A DNA stretch of 64,000 nt from positions 1 to 64,000 of the forward strand of contig JAPPBN010000010.1 of assembly GCA_026705025.1 (NCBI GenBank), written 5' to 3'. Of the stretch, positions 41,468 to 50,750 are shown one piece after another (position 1 is the first letter of the stretch; each line of letters starts with the position of its first letter). Below the pieces are notes generated by a model. That model had not been told where the DNA came from, did not search any database, and saw nothing but the letters and a program-made list of their open reading frames with translations. The position numbers were made by a program, and so were the translations under genes. The stretch is from Bin125 sp026705025. GTDB lineage: Bacteria > Chloroflexota > Dehalococcoidia > Bin125.

Positions 41468-43132
41468 ATGGCGGAGCGAAACGGCTCGGGCGCTCGTGGG
41501 GCCGGCGTTCGAGGGCCGAATGACGACCGACCGCTGGTCACCGGCCCGTCGCTAGGACCAGTTCCCTATCACTGGGTCGCGGCAATCGTGGTGTGTGTCG
41601 GCACCTTCCTCGGTGTCATGGACAACACGATCACGAACATCGCCCTGCCGACCCTGAAGGACGAGTTCGATCGGTCGCTCGACGACGTGATCTGGGTGGC
41701 GCTCTCGTTCATCGTCGTCAGCACTGGCCTGTCGCTGACGATGGGGCGCCTGGGGGACCTGTACGGCCGCAAGAAACTCTATGCGTGGGGATTCGTCGTC
41801 TTCACGATTGCCACGTTCCTGTCATCGATTTCCGGATCGCTGGAAGAGCTGGTCGGCACCAGGGTGCTGCAGGCGATCGGCGCGTCGATGACGATGGCAA
41901 ACGGCGCGGCGATTATCACCGCCGCCTTCCCACCCTCGAAGCGAGGAACCGGATTGGGACTCATCGTCTCGACGGTCGGCGCCGGCGCTGCGGCTGGTCC
42001 GATTCTCGGTGGCGTGCTGATCGACCTGTTGGACTGGCGGGCAATTTTCTGGACGCGGGTGCCGTTCGGTCTGGTCGCCGCCGTGCTCGCGTGGCGGCTG
42101 CTGACGGATGCGCCCAGCGAGCAGCGCCCGAAGGGTCTGGACATCCCCGGCGCGATCCTGCTATTCGGCATGCTGGCCTGTCTGACCTTCGGCATCAACC
42201 GTGCGCGGGACCTGGGCTTTACGTCAACGCTCGTGACGGCAGTGATTGCCGGAGGTCTGATCTTCACGGTCTGGTTCATCATTGTCGAGCGACGCTCACC
42301 GTCGCCGGTCGTCGATCTCGGGTTGTTCAAGGGACGCGGATTTTCGTTCGGCATCCTCGCGGCAATCATGCAGTTCTTCGGCTTGAGTTTCACCTTCTAT
42401 CTGGTACCCACGCTGCTGCAGGACGGTCGCGGCTTCACAGCCACGGAGACGGCCCTGATGATGATGCCGCTGTCTCTGATGATGTTGGTCTGGTCGCCTG
42501 TCTCCGGGCGGTTATCCGACCGCTTCGGCTCGCGGCCGCTTACCACGGCGGGGATGATCATTGTCTGCGCGTCGCTGTTCCTGCTCTCGCGGACCACGGC
42601 CGACACTTCGCCGCTCGACTTCGCCATGCGAATGATGTTGCTTGGCATCGGTACGTCGACCTTCAGCTCCCCGAACACCTCCGTGATCATGTCGGCGGTG
42701 CCCCCGCAACGGCTGGGCACGGCATCGGCATCACAAACCACCGCTCGCACGTTCGGCAACGCATTCGGCACGTCGGTCGGCGTCGCGGTGATGACTTCAG
42801 TCGCGGCAAGCTTCGCCGTCAATCAGGGCGTCGCGGCCGAAAGCGGCGAGGCGGTCATGCAGGGATTTCGCACGGCGCTGCTCGTGGCGACTATCGCGGC
42901 TTCACCCGCAATATTGCTCTCGCTGTTGGGCGGACAGCGCGGCGTGCGCGTCGTCGCGGAGAAGGCTGCGGAGGGGGTGCAGGTCGTTCGTGAGGCGATC
43001 GAGGTTGAGATTTCGGCCATGGTGCCGCTGTTCCGCGGTCAGAAATCGATGCCGCAGCGCGACAATGGCCTGAACGGAATCCAGGAGCCGAGAGCGTCCG
43101 CTCCGGTCCCAGTGGAGGAGGAGACTCGGTGA
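41468..43132 (+). CDS. MFS drug/solute exporter, DHA2 (14-helix) type
   Basis: A 554-residue major-facilitator protein. About 14 membrane helices, motif A in GRLGDLYGRKKLYAWG, motif C-like GAGAAAGPILGG and the N-terminal VMDNTITNIALPTL match DHA2 (EmrB/QacA) exporters. A 70-residue cytoplasmic tail follows the last helix. GAGG lies before the ATG. Its stop overlaps the next gene as GTGA. The 203-bp gap upstream (41265-41467) contains no gene. Substrate unknown. Confidence 0.92.
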   Translation: MAERNGSGARGAGVRGPNDDRPLVTGPSLGPVPYHWVAAIVVCVGTFLGVMDNTITNIALPTLKDEFDRSLDDVIWVALSFIVVSTGLSLTMGRLGDLYGRKKLYAWGFVVFTIATFLSSISGSLEELVGTRVLQAIGASMTMANGAAIITAAFPPSKRGTGLGLIVSTVGAGAAAGPILGGVLIDLLDWRAIFWTRVPFGLVAAVLAWRLLTDAPSEQRPKGLDIPGAILLFGMLACLTFGINRARDLGFTSTLVTAVIAGGLIFTVWFIIVERRSPSPVVDLGLFKGRGFSFGILAAIMQFFGLSFTFYLVPTLLQDGRGFTATETALMMMPLSLMMLVWSPVSGRLSDRFGSRPLTTAGMIIVCASLFLLSRTTADTSPLDFAMRMMLLGIGTSTFSSPNTSVIMSAVPPQRLGTASASQTTARTFGNAFGTSVGVAVMTSVAASFAVNQGVAAESGEAVMQGFRTALLVATIAASPAILLSLLGGQRGVRVVAEKAAEGVQVVREAIEVEISAMVPLFRGQKSMPQRDNGLNGIQEPRASAPVPVEEETR

Positions 43133-44607
43133 CCCATGTGATTGTCGTTGGAGCGGGAAACGCCGCCCTGTGCGCGGCGCTTTCCGCGCGTGAGCAAGGA
43201 GCCGAGGTGACGGTGCTGGAGAAGGCTCCTGAAGGCGAGCGCGGCGGCAACACATACTTCACCGGCGGCGGGTTTCGGTTTCCATACGAAGGCATGGACG
43301 ACATTCTGCGGATCATTCCTGACCTGAGCGCAGCCGAGATGGAACGGGTCGACGTGGGCAGTTATCCCATTTCGCAGTTTCGCGACGACCTGGCGCGGGT
43401 GACCGACGGCCTGATCGACGACGGCATGGCATCAGCTCTGGTCCGCGAGGCGGCGCCGACGATCGAGTGGCTTCATGGACAGGGCGTCAAGTTCACGTTG
43501 ATGACCGGTCGACAGGCGAACGAGGTAGACGGCAAGCTGGTCTTCTATGGCGGCTTGACGGTCGAGGCCGTCGGAGCAGGTAAGGGACTTTCGGATCAGG
43601 AGTTCGAGGCCGCTGAGCGGGTTGGCATCAATGTCCGATACGACGCCAAGGTCGTGAATCTGTTGCGGGACGGGCGGCGAATCTGCGGCGTTGAGCTGTG
43701 GACCGAGGACGAGGTCGAAGAGCTCGAGGCGGACGCCGTGGTGCTCGCAGCGGGAGGCTTTGAGGCGAACATCGAGATGCGGACTCGATATCTCGGACCA
43801 GGATGGGATATGGCCAAGGTGCGAGGATCGCGATTCAACACCGGCGACGCCATCCAGGCGGCGATCGACGCCGGCGCCCAGCCCTTCGGCAACTGGTCGG
43901 GCGCGCACGCGGTCGCCTGGGATCTGAACGCGCCGCCGACGGGCAATCGCATCGTGGCCGACCTCTACCAGAAGCATTCGTATCCGTATGGACTGATCGT
44001 CAACCTGGACGGCGAACGCTTCGTTGACGAAGGCGCCGACATTCGCAACTACACCTACGCAAAGTACGGCCGGGCGATCCTGTCGCAACCGGAGCGGGCG
44101 GCGTTTCAGCTCTTCGATCAGCGCACGGCGCATCTGTTGCGGGACGAATATCACGTCCGGCAGGTGACGATGGCCCAGGCCGACACGATCGAGGAACTGG
44201 CGGAGTCGTTGGGCCTCGATTCAGGCGGGTTGCAGCGGACGATTGACGAGTACAACCAGTCGTGTCCCGAACACGGAATCGATGATTTCAACCCGTCGAC
44301 CCTGGATGGCGTTGGTACTCGGGGCATCAATCCACCCAAGTCGAACTGGGCCCTGCCGTTCGACTCACCGCCCTACCTGGGATACGCAGTGACATGCGGG
44401 ATTACCTTCACCTTCGGCGGATTGAGAATCGAACCGCGCAGCGGCCAGGTACTGGACACTGAAGATCGGCCCATGACAGGCCTCTACGCGGCCGGAGAAC
44501 TAGTTGGTGGTCTCTTCTACAACAACTACGCCGGCGGCTCCGGACTGATGGCCGGCAGCGTCTTCGGTCGAATCGCAGGACGGAGCGCGGCCGTTGCAAG
44601 TCGCTGA
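43129..44607 (+). CDS. FAD-dependent oxidoreductase, TcuA/fumarate-reductase flavoprotein type
   Basis: A 492-residue flavoprotein. VIVVGAGNAALCAALSA is the Rossmann FAD motif; RGGNTYFTGGGFRF, VVLAAGGFEAN and the C-terminal GLYAAGELVGGLFYNNYAGG are typical of FAD_binding_2 enzymes and closest to tricarballylate dehydrogenase TcuA and related dehydrogenases. 3-Ketosteroid dehydrogenases belong to the same superfamily, so a steroid substrate is possible but not indicated. GTG start, co-translated with the exporter. Confidence 0.88.
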   Translation: MTHVIVVGAGNAALCAALSAREQGAEVTVLEKAPEGERGGNTYFTGGGFRFPYEGMDDILRIIPDLSAAEMERVDVGSYPISQFRDDLARVTDGLIDDGMASALVREAAPTIEWLHGQGVKFTLMTGRQANEVDGKLVFYGGLTVEAVGAGKGLSDQEFEAAERVGINVRYDAKVVNLLRDGRRICGVELWTEDEVEELEADAVVLAAGGFEANIEMRTRYLGPGWDMAKVRGSRFNTGDAIQAAIDAGAQPFGNWSGAHAVAWDLNAPPTGNRIVADLYQKHSYPYGLIVNLDGERFVDEGADIRNYTYAKYGRAILSQPERAAFQLFDQRTAHLLRDEYHVRQVTMAQADTIEELAESLGLDSGGLQRTIDEYNQSCPEHGIDDFNPSTLDGVGTRGINPPKSNWALPFDSPPYLGYAVTCGITFTFGGLRIEPRSGQVLDTEDRPMTGLYAAGELVGGLFYNNYAGGSGLMAGSVFGRIAGRSAAVASR

Positions 44608-45334
44608 ACGTGCCGACTCCCTGTTGCGCGAGATTCTCGATTCGCCGGAGGTCCTGATGACCCCGGACTTGCGCCGGATCGCCCGGCGGGAGGCTCGCGA
44701 ACTGAAGTCGGCTCCCGCCGAGGAGGTGCTGGAAGTTTGCAATCTGCTGATCGAGCACGGCGGCAGCGGCCGAATTCGTCGAGCGGAGCATGGACCAGCG
44801 TATGAATCGCGCATGGTCGCCTTCGACCTGGCCTGGATGCACAAGCCGACCTTTACGCTCCTGAACTGGCAGGAGCTTGAGCGACTGGGACGAACGATGG
44901 ACGGCTGGGCGAGCGTCGATCACTTCGCGCGCAAGCTCAGCGGTCCGGCCTGGCAACGCGGACAGATTACCGACGCCCGAATCCGTCGTTGGGCGACCTC
45001 CTCGGACTTCTGGTGGCGGCGGGCCGGCCTGGTCTCGACAATCGCGCTCAATGAGCGGCATCTGGGCAAGGGCGACGCGGGGCGGACCCTGGAGATATGC
45101 GAGTTGTTCGTCGACGATCGCGCAGACCTGCACGTCAAGGCGCTGAGCTGGGCGCTGCGTGAGTTGGCGATTCGCGATCCCGACGCCGTGATCGAGTACA
45201 TCATCGATCGCGAAGAACGGCTGGCGCCCAGAGTCCTGCGCGAAGTCCGCAACAAGATCGAGACCGGTCACAAGCAAGCCAAGCCGTCGGAAGCGATGGT
45301 GCGTCGGATGCGGGAGCGTCGGCCTAGTCGTTAA
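44594..45334 (+). CDS. AlkD-like DNA alkylation repair (HEAT-repeat) protein
   Basis: A 246-residue all-helical protein. FDLAWMHKP, WASVDHFARKLSG and DFWWRRAGLVSTIAL are the signature turns of AlkD/DNA-alkylation-repair HEAT-like proteins; the last supplies Trp and Arg residues that contact DNA. AlkD excises positively charged alkylpurines. The TTG start at 44594 overlaps the flavoprotein gene by 14 bp and has a GGAG eight bases upstream; an ATG 21 codons later is the alternative. Its end overlaps the convergent retropepsin gene by 11 bp. Confidence 0.82.
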   Translation: MQVAERADSLLREILDSPEVLMTPDLRRIARREARELKSAPAEEVLEVCNLLIEHGGSGRIRRAEHGPAYESRMVAFDLAWMHKPTFTLLNWQELERLGRTMDGWASVDHFARKLSGPAWQRGQITDARIRRWATSSDFWWRRAGLVSTIALNERHLGKGDAGRTLEICELFVDDRADLHVKALSWALRELAIRDPDAVIEYIIDREERLAPRVLREVRNKIETGHKQAKPSEAMVRRMRERRPSR

Positions 45335-45797
45335 GGATCAGCGATACAGTCGGCGGGTCGTAGGAGAGGCGGAGCTCGAAGCGGCTGAGCACATCGCGAC
45401 CCAGAACAGAGGGAACTTGCCATCGTCCAGCTACATCAGGTTGCGGGATGGCGAACAGCATGGCTTGTGGGAATCGAAGCACCGCTTCTTCGTCGTCGGT
45501 CATCAGCAAGCCGACCCGTTGGATGATCGTGTCTACCGTCCCAGGCCCGACGCCAGCAATGGGGAGCCGTCGACTGGGCAGCACTGCACCGTAGTCAATC
45601 TCAGTCCCGAACAGCTCTCTGGTTCGTCGCGGAGCCACGATCGTGAAGTCAGCGCCAGTGTCGATCATGAACGGCACCTGTTCGCGGCGCTGCCCGAATG
45701 CCACCACCAGGTTGACCATGGGTCGGCCCACTCGATCGAGTTCCGGGTGAGGACGCAGTCCGCCTCTGCTGAACCAGCCGGTGAACCGTCGGGTCAC
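45324..45797 (-). CDS. Retropepsin-like aspartic protease domain protein, copy 2
   Basis: A 157-residue protein with PFMIDTGADFTIVAP (D-T-G motif) and a flap-like segment RRLPIAGVGPG. The C-terminus PSVLGRDVLSRFELRLSY matches copy 1 at 20078. The GTG start overlaps the stop of the small upstream gene as GTGA. One D-T-G per chain means a dimer would be needed for catalysis. No signal peptide. Function unknown. Confidence 0.8.
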   Translation of the reverse strand: MTRRFTGWFSRGGLRPHPELDRVGRPMVNLVVAFGQRREQVPFMIDTGADFTIVAPRRTRELFGTEIDYGAVLPSRRLPIAGVGPGTVDTIIQRVGLLMTDDEEAVLRFPQAMLFAIPQPDVAGRWQVPSVLGRDVLSRFELRLSYDPPTVSLILND

Positions 45798-46120
45798 TGA
45801 AGGACGACGAAGCTGGGGATCAGGACCAGGTTGGGATCTTGATGGTCGATCTCGAATCTTGATGCGCGCTCAAACTCGCTCAAGGAGTCCAGGAACGAAT
45901 CAAGCTCGTCTGCATCCTGGAAGCTGCGGACCTCGTTGTCGTTGAACACAACGACGATGCATGGCCCCGGAAAACGTTCGAACAACTCTTCGGCGTGCTC
46001 GTCATAGTAGGCCGCGTTTCGTCGAAACGCGGCGGTCTCCACCTGCAGCGCCTCGTACTCCGGTGTGCCTGGTGTGACCATTCGGATATCGAATGGGAGG
46101 GTGTCTTCCTCGGTGACCAT
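45794..46120 (-). CDS. Small acidic protein of retropepsin-linked module, copy 2 (DUF5678-like)
   Basis: A 108-residue acidic protein. EELFERFPGPCIVVVFNDNE followed by a helix DADELDSFLDSL matches the core of copy 1 (RQRYPSHWITIFNEG and following helix). ATG at 46120 is supported by GGAGGAG upstream. It is directly coupled to the retropepsin-like gene. The repeated pairing at two distant loci is the main evidence for a functional link. Confidence 0.72.
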   Translation of the reverse strand: MVTEEDTLPFDIRMVTPGTPEYEALQVETAAFRRNAAYYDEHAEELFERFPGPCIVVVFNDNEVRSFQDADELDSFLDSLSEFERASRFEIDHQDPNLVLIPSFVVLQ

Positions 46121-46151
46121 GACGTGCTCCTCCAGACTCAGCCTACCGAGA

Positions 46152-47714
46152 TCACACACACGTCGGCCAGCTGGCGAGTTCTCTGGTCTCGCCGCGTCTG
46201 GGCGGCGTGACCGGGAATCTCTGGAGGCTCTCCAGGAGCCAACGGCGGGTGTCGGCGGGGTCGATGATCTCGTCGAGATTCATGATCCCCGCGGCGCCCC
46301 ACGGTTCGTGGCCGAGCGTCCATTCGTCGATCAGCCGTTGACGCTCCCCATCGGGATCGGACGCCTCAGCGATGTCGCGAGCGTGCACAACGTTCACGCC
46401 GACGCCGGGATCCATGAATGAGATCTCGGCGCCGGGCCAGGCGGTGATCAGCGAGTTGTCCATGTTGTTGCCCGAGAGCGAGAAGTAGGCCAGGCCAAAC
46501 GCCTTGCGCAGCACGATGGTCATCCTCGGAACGGTCATCAATGCGAGCGCCTCCATGAACATGATCGCCTTGTGCAAGAGACGCGCGTGCTCGGGTTGCG
46601 AGCCAACGATGAAACCCGGCACGTCCTGCAGCCAGACCGTGGGAATGTTGAAGGCCTCGCACATGCAGACAAACTGGGTGCCCTTGTCGCACGTGTTGGG
46701 GTCGAGCGCTCCGGCATTGAACATCGGATTGCTGGCCATGATGCCGACCGAATGGCCGCCGATTCGGGCGAGCGCGGTAATCAGCGAGCGGCCGAACCTG
46801 GGCTTGAACTCGAGCATCTCGCCATCGTCGACGATCCGCTCGATGACGCGGTGCATGTCGTAGGCGCGCTGGCGACGGGTCGGGACAAGGTCGGCGATGG
46901 TTGGATCGTGTTCCGCGAAGTCGTAGCCCTCCTTGACGGGCGGCGTTTCCCAACAGTTGGAGGGCATGTAGGAGAGGAACCGCTTGATCAGCTGGACCGC
47001 CTCTTCCTCGGTCTCAGCCAGCTGATCGATCTGTCCCGTCAGGTCGAGATGAATGTCGACGCCGCCCAGATCCTGCAGGCTGATCAGCTCGCCGGTGGCG
47101 ATTTCAATGACTCTGGGCGAGGAGACATTGAGCGCCGAGCCACGAACCTGGACGGTGAAGTCGGAATAGGCGCTGTGGAAGCTGGAGCCGCCGAAGGACT
47201 CGCCCACGATCGCGGTCGCCATGGGAATGCGCCGCCGGCGGCGGGCGGATTCGATCCCGGGCGGAATCTTGCTGAAGCCTTCGGAACCGAGCGCGTCGGG
47301 GAGCCGGGCGCCGCCGGTCTCGCCGAAGTAGACATGAGGCACGCCCTGCTTCAGCGACTGCTCGTAGATGCGCTTCATGCGCTTGCCGCCGACGACCGAG
47401 GAAGAGCCGTGCAGCACCGTGACGTCGTCGCCGACGGCAGTGGCGGGGCGGCCGTCGATCGTGCCCCAGCCGCCGATCTTGCCATCGCCAGGCGTGCGGT
47501 CCCGCACCTCATGCATCTCGGAGTGAGCGAAGGTGCCGATTTCGCGAAAGCTGCCGGCGTCGAAGAGCTTGTCCAGCCGCTCCCTGATTGTTAGTCGTCC
47601 CTTGGCGTGCTGACGGGCGATCCGTTGGACCGATCCCATTTCTGACACGATCTTCTGACGGCGCATGAGCAGATCTTCGCGAATCTGCTGGGGGGTCAAC
47701 GGGCTGGCGGCCAT
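46152..47714 (-). CDS. Acyl-CoA carboxylase, carboxyltransferase (beta) subunit, second copy
   Basis: A 520-residue carboxyltransferase. QRIARQHAKGRLTIRERLD near the N-terminus, FGETGGARLPDALGSEG in the first crotonase half and VPGFIVGSQPEHARLLHKA in the second are typical of PccB/MmdA/AccD5-like proteins. It differs clearly from the copy at 18446. No biotin carboxylase or carrier is adjacent. ATG at 47714 has AGGAG upstream. Acyl specificity undetermined. Confidence 0.9.
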   Translation of the reverse strand: MAASPLTPQQIREDLLMRRQKIVSEMGSVQRIARQHAKGRLTIRERLDKLFDAGSFREIGTFAHSEMHEVRDRTPGDGKIGGWGTIDGRPATAVGDDVTVLHGSSSVVGGKRMKRIYEQSLKQGVPHVYFGETGGARLPDALGSEGFSKIPPGIESARRRRRIPMATAIVGESFGGSSFHSAYSDFTVQVRGSALNVSSPRVIEIATGELISLQDLGGVDIHLDLTGQIDQLAETEEEAVQLIKRFLSYMPSNCWETPPVKEGYDFAEHDPTIADLVPTRRQRAYDMHRVIERIVDDGEMLEFKPRFGRSLITALARIGGHSVGIMASNPMFNAGALDPNTCDKGTQFVCMCEAFNIPTVWLQDVPGFIVGSQPEHARLLHKAIMFMEALALMTVPRMTIVLRKAFGLAYFSLSGNNMDNSLITAWPGAEISFMDPGVGVNVVHARDIAEASDPDGERQRLIDEWTLGHEPWGAAGIMNLDEIIDPADTRRWLLESLQRFPVTPPRRGETRELASWPTCV

Positions 47715-47780
47715 ACGCGGCTCCTGCAATTGAGAAAGTTGAGCGGCTGATCTTCGGAACGACAATACCGGCTGCCCGGA

Positions 47781-50750
47781 TTAGGTGGCAGAGTCGTTGT
47801 CGAGCGGCACTGCGATCGATTCGCCGCTGGACGTCAGCAGCAGGTGCGCTTCATCGACGCTCACACCTGCGTTCCTGAGCATGGATGCGTACAGCTGGAC
47901 CTGGCGGAAGTAGTGAACGCGGCGATCCTCGGGGATGGACTGGTCCGACTTGTAGTCGACCAGTATCCAGCGCCCGTTCTCGCCAAACAGCAGGTCTGCG
48001 ACGCCTTCGCTGATCGTTGTGCGTTCGTCTTGCGTCGTGATCGATGCCAGCGGCAACTCTCTGTGGACGATGTCGGAGCGGGCCGCTCGGAGGAGCAGGT
48101 CCGAGTTGAGCGCCCGCTCGACGTGGTCGATCGCGGATTCAGGATTGACATGGTGCTTGCGGCAAATGTGAGCTGCTCGTCTGAGCGTGCGCTCGAGGTC
48201 GTTGAAGTCGGCGGCCTCCAGCGCTTCATGGACGGCCTTGCCCAGGTCGAGTGGGTTGATGGACGACGCATCACGCTCGCTCTCATCGACGCCAAGGTCC
48301 GACGACTCGCTGAGCTGCTGACGACCCATACCTGAAGGCGTCTGGGTGTCGATATCTCGCCGACCACCGTCAATGGACTCGCGATGCCGCTCTTGCCAGG
48401 CGGCGTGAAGATCGTCGATCGGCGGAGTTCTGGGGACGGACGGCTGAGCGGACACGGCATCGAACGCTCGCGGTGCAATGACCAGCGCGTCCGGATCGGA
48501 GTGAGGGGTGAGCCAATGCGGGGCCGCCTCGTCGAGGAATGTGTGGAACGAGTCTTGCCGCGACAGGCTGTCGGCTGGAACGGAGGGCAGGATCAACCAA
48601 TCGCGAGCGCGAGTCGCGGCCACGTACAGCATCCGCCGCGCTTCGGCGTCGCTGTAGGCGCGGTCGCGGCGGAGCGCGGCGAGGTAGCCGGGTGAGCGGA
48701 ACGGCTGGCGGTCGTCGCCCAGTTTGAACTCGACTCGATCATGTTGGCGATCAACGATGAAGTCGGCGCCCGACGCCGGCTGGTCCTGGAGCTTGGGCAC
48801 GATCACGATCGGAAACTCGAGCCCCTTGGCTTGATGGATCGTGAGGATGCGGACGGCGTCGTCGTCGGCTTCCGTGGTGGCCGACTCCGACTCTGGCAGG
48901 TTGCGAACACCGCGCTGTGACAGCCAGCGGACAAAGGGGCGCAGGCTGTCGTGGTTGTTGTCGGCGAAATGCGCGGCGCGTTGGACCAGCATGCGCAGGT
49001 TGGCCTGGCGCTGTCGCATGGTCGGCCGCCGAACGCCGACGGCCTGGGCCTGGAGCAACCCGGACGAGCGGATGACATGGTCGACCAACTCCGGTAGTCG
49101 GAATCGATTCAGCTCGTTCCGGAGTTCGACCAGTGAGGAGATTGGTCCTCGCAGCCGGCCTGCGTAGGAGTCGGGAAGACTTGCGGGCGTGAGCGTGAGT
49201 GGCTGGTCGCCGAGGGCATCGCGGAGCTCGTACAACTCTGAGTCTGACGCTGAGGCGAACGGTGATTTGAGCAGCGCGATGGCGGCCGCTTCGTCCGATG
49301 GCTCATCCAGCGCCTGCAGCAGGTGCGCCATGGCCCGGATCTCCGGTTGCTGGTAGAAGCCCTGACCACTGTCGAAGTGGTATGGAATCCCGGCCCGGTC
49401 GAGCGCGGCGGTGTACAGGTCCGCGGCGGTGCGAGTGCGCAGCAACACGGCGATATCGCGATACTCGGGCGTTCGCTCGCCGCCATCAGCCCTAACGGCG
49501 CCGAACTGTGAATCGGGTTCTCGCATGTGTGCGATCAGATCGGCGACCAGTTCCGCTTCGGCGCCTCGCGCCTCCGGAGCCCGATCAAACTGCCTCTGAC
49601 TGGGAACTACGATCACCGCCGGCCCGGCGTCCTGGCGGTGTGGGACGGTTGATTCCCATCGGGCCTGGGCTCGCGGGTAATCGTCGTCCGGCCTCAGCAC
49701 CCGCTCGAGCACGCGGTTGTGCCAGCTACAGAGTTGGGGCCGGGCGCGAAAATTGACCGTCAAACTGGCAACGCTGGATGTTCCCGGAGAGTCCGCGAAG
49801 ATCTGCCTGACCTGTTCGTAGATGTCGATGTCGGCGCGGCGGAACCGGTAAATCGATTGCTTGGGGTCGCCGGCCAGCACGAGGCGGCCCGGTCCGGGTC
49901 TGGCCTGCGTCCAGTCGTCGGTATCCGGCTCAGCGGCCAGCAACAGGGCGATCTGGGCTTGCAGCGGGTCGGTGTCCTGGAACTCGTCGATCAGGATGGC
50001 GCGGTAGCGGGCGCGAAGATCGCGGCGAGCTTCCTGGGAAGCGACCAGCAGGTCGCGGGCTTCGAGCAGCAGGTCGTCATAGGTCAGCACCCCGTCACGC
50101 CGCCGCCGCGCCGTGTCATCTGCGATGAACTGACGCAACGCGACGGTCAACTCGGCAATGGCGTCGTCTCGCTCGGTTTGATCGTCGGGCTCTGCGTCGG
50201 CCGTGCTGTCGACGGCGTAGCTGCCGGTCAGATCGCGATTGCGGGACAACTGCTCGGCGGAGAGCTGCAAGTGCGACAACTGCAGTCCCAGATCGAACGC
50301 CCGCTGCAGCGCATCGCGGGGCGCGTCGTCGCTCCAGAGCCAGGAGCGCCAGGACTGCGCGAACCGAAGGTCGGCCTGGAGCTGATCGAGCACGCGGAAT
50401 TCCGGGTCGAGGCCGGCATTGAGCGCGTGATCGCGGAGGATGCCGGCCGCAAACGCGTGAATCGTCTGGATCGGCGCGGCGTCGAGTTCGCGCAGCGCAT
50501 CGTGGATGCCTGATTGCGCGAGCTCGTCGCGGATCTTCTCTCGTAACTCGCCTGCCGCCTTTTCCGTGAACGTGATCGCCACGATCTCGCGTAACCGGCG
50601 ACCGTTGCGAACCAGGTTGACGACTCGGGCGACGATCACCGAGGTCTTGCCTGAGCCGGCGCCCGCCTCGAGAAAGAACGATCGGTCCAGCTCGCGAATG
50701 AACCGCTCTCGGACGGCGTTGTCCGCCGGTTTGCGTTCGTCGGCGGTCAT
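47781..50750 (-). CDS. addA: AddA-like UvrD helicase-nuclease (RecB-type double-strand break repair)
   Basis: A 989-residue SF1A helicase with a C-terminal nuclease. Walker A is LEAGAGSGKTSV (about 27-38), motif Ia VAITFTEKAAGELREK, motif II ILIDEFQDTDPLQ, motif V TIHQAKGLEFPIVI, motif VI YVAATRARDWLIL. The nuclease has ILVDYKSDQS near residue 930 with the expected Asp and Lys. It follows the AddB-like gene with a 4-bp overlap, so both should form one complex that resects DNA ends for recombination. Confidence 0.92.
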   Translation of the reverse strand: MTADERKPADNAVRERFIRELDRSFFLEAGAGSGKTSVIVARVVNLVRNGRRLREIVAITFTEKAAGELREKIRDELAQSGIHDALRELDAAPIQTIHAFAAGILRDHALNAGLDPEFRVLDQLQADLRFAQSWRSWLWSDDAPRDALQRAFDLGLQLSHLQLSAEQLSRNRDLTGSYAVDSTADAEPDDQTERDDAIAELTVALRQFIADDTARRRRDGVLTYDDLLLEARDLLVASQEARRDLRARYRAILIDEFQDTDPLQAQIALLLAAEPDTDDWTQARPGPGRLVLAGDPKQSIYRFRRADIDIYEQVRQIFADSPGTSSVASLTVNFRARPQLCSWHNRVLERVLRPDDDYPRAQARWESTVPHRQDAGPAVIVVPSQRQFDRAPEARGAEAELVADLIAHMREPDSQFGAVRADGGERTPEYRDIAVLLRTRTAADLYTAALDRAGIPYHFDSGQGFYQQPEIRAMAHLLQALDEPSDEAAAIALLKSPFASASDSELYELRDALGDQPLTLTPASLPDSYAGRLRGPISSLVELRNELNRFRLPELVDHVIRSSGLLQAQAVGVRRPTMRQRQANLRMLVQRAAHFADNNHDSLRPFVRWLSQRGVRNLPESESATTEADDDAVRILTIHQAKGLEFPIVIVPKLQDQPASGADFIVDRQHDRVEFKLGDDRQPFRSPGYLAALRRDRAYSDAEARRMLYVAATRARDWLILPSVPADSLSRQDSFHTFLDEAAPHWLTPHSDPDALVIAPRAFDAVSAQPSVPRTPPIDDLHAAWQERHRESIDGGRRDIDTQTPSGMGRQQLSESSDLGVDESERDASSINPLDLGKAVHEALEAADFNDLERTLRRAAHICRKHHVNPESAIDHVERALNSDLLLRAARSDIVHRELPLASITTQDERTTISEGVADLLFGENGRWILVDYKSDQSIPEDRRVHYFRQVQLYASMLRNAGVSVDEAHLLLTSSGESIAVPLDNDSAT

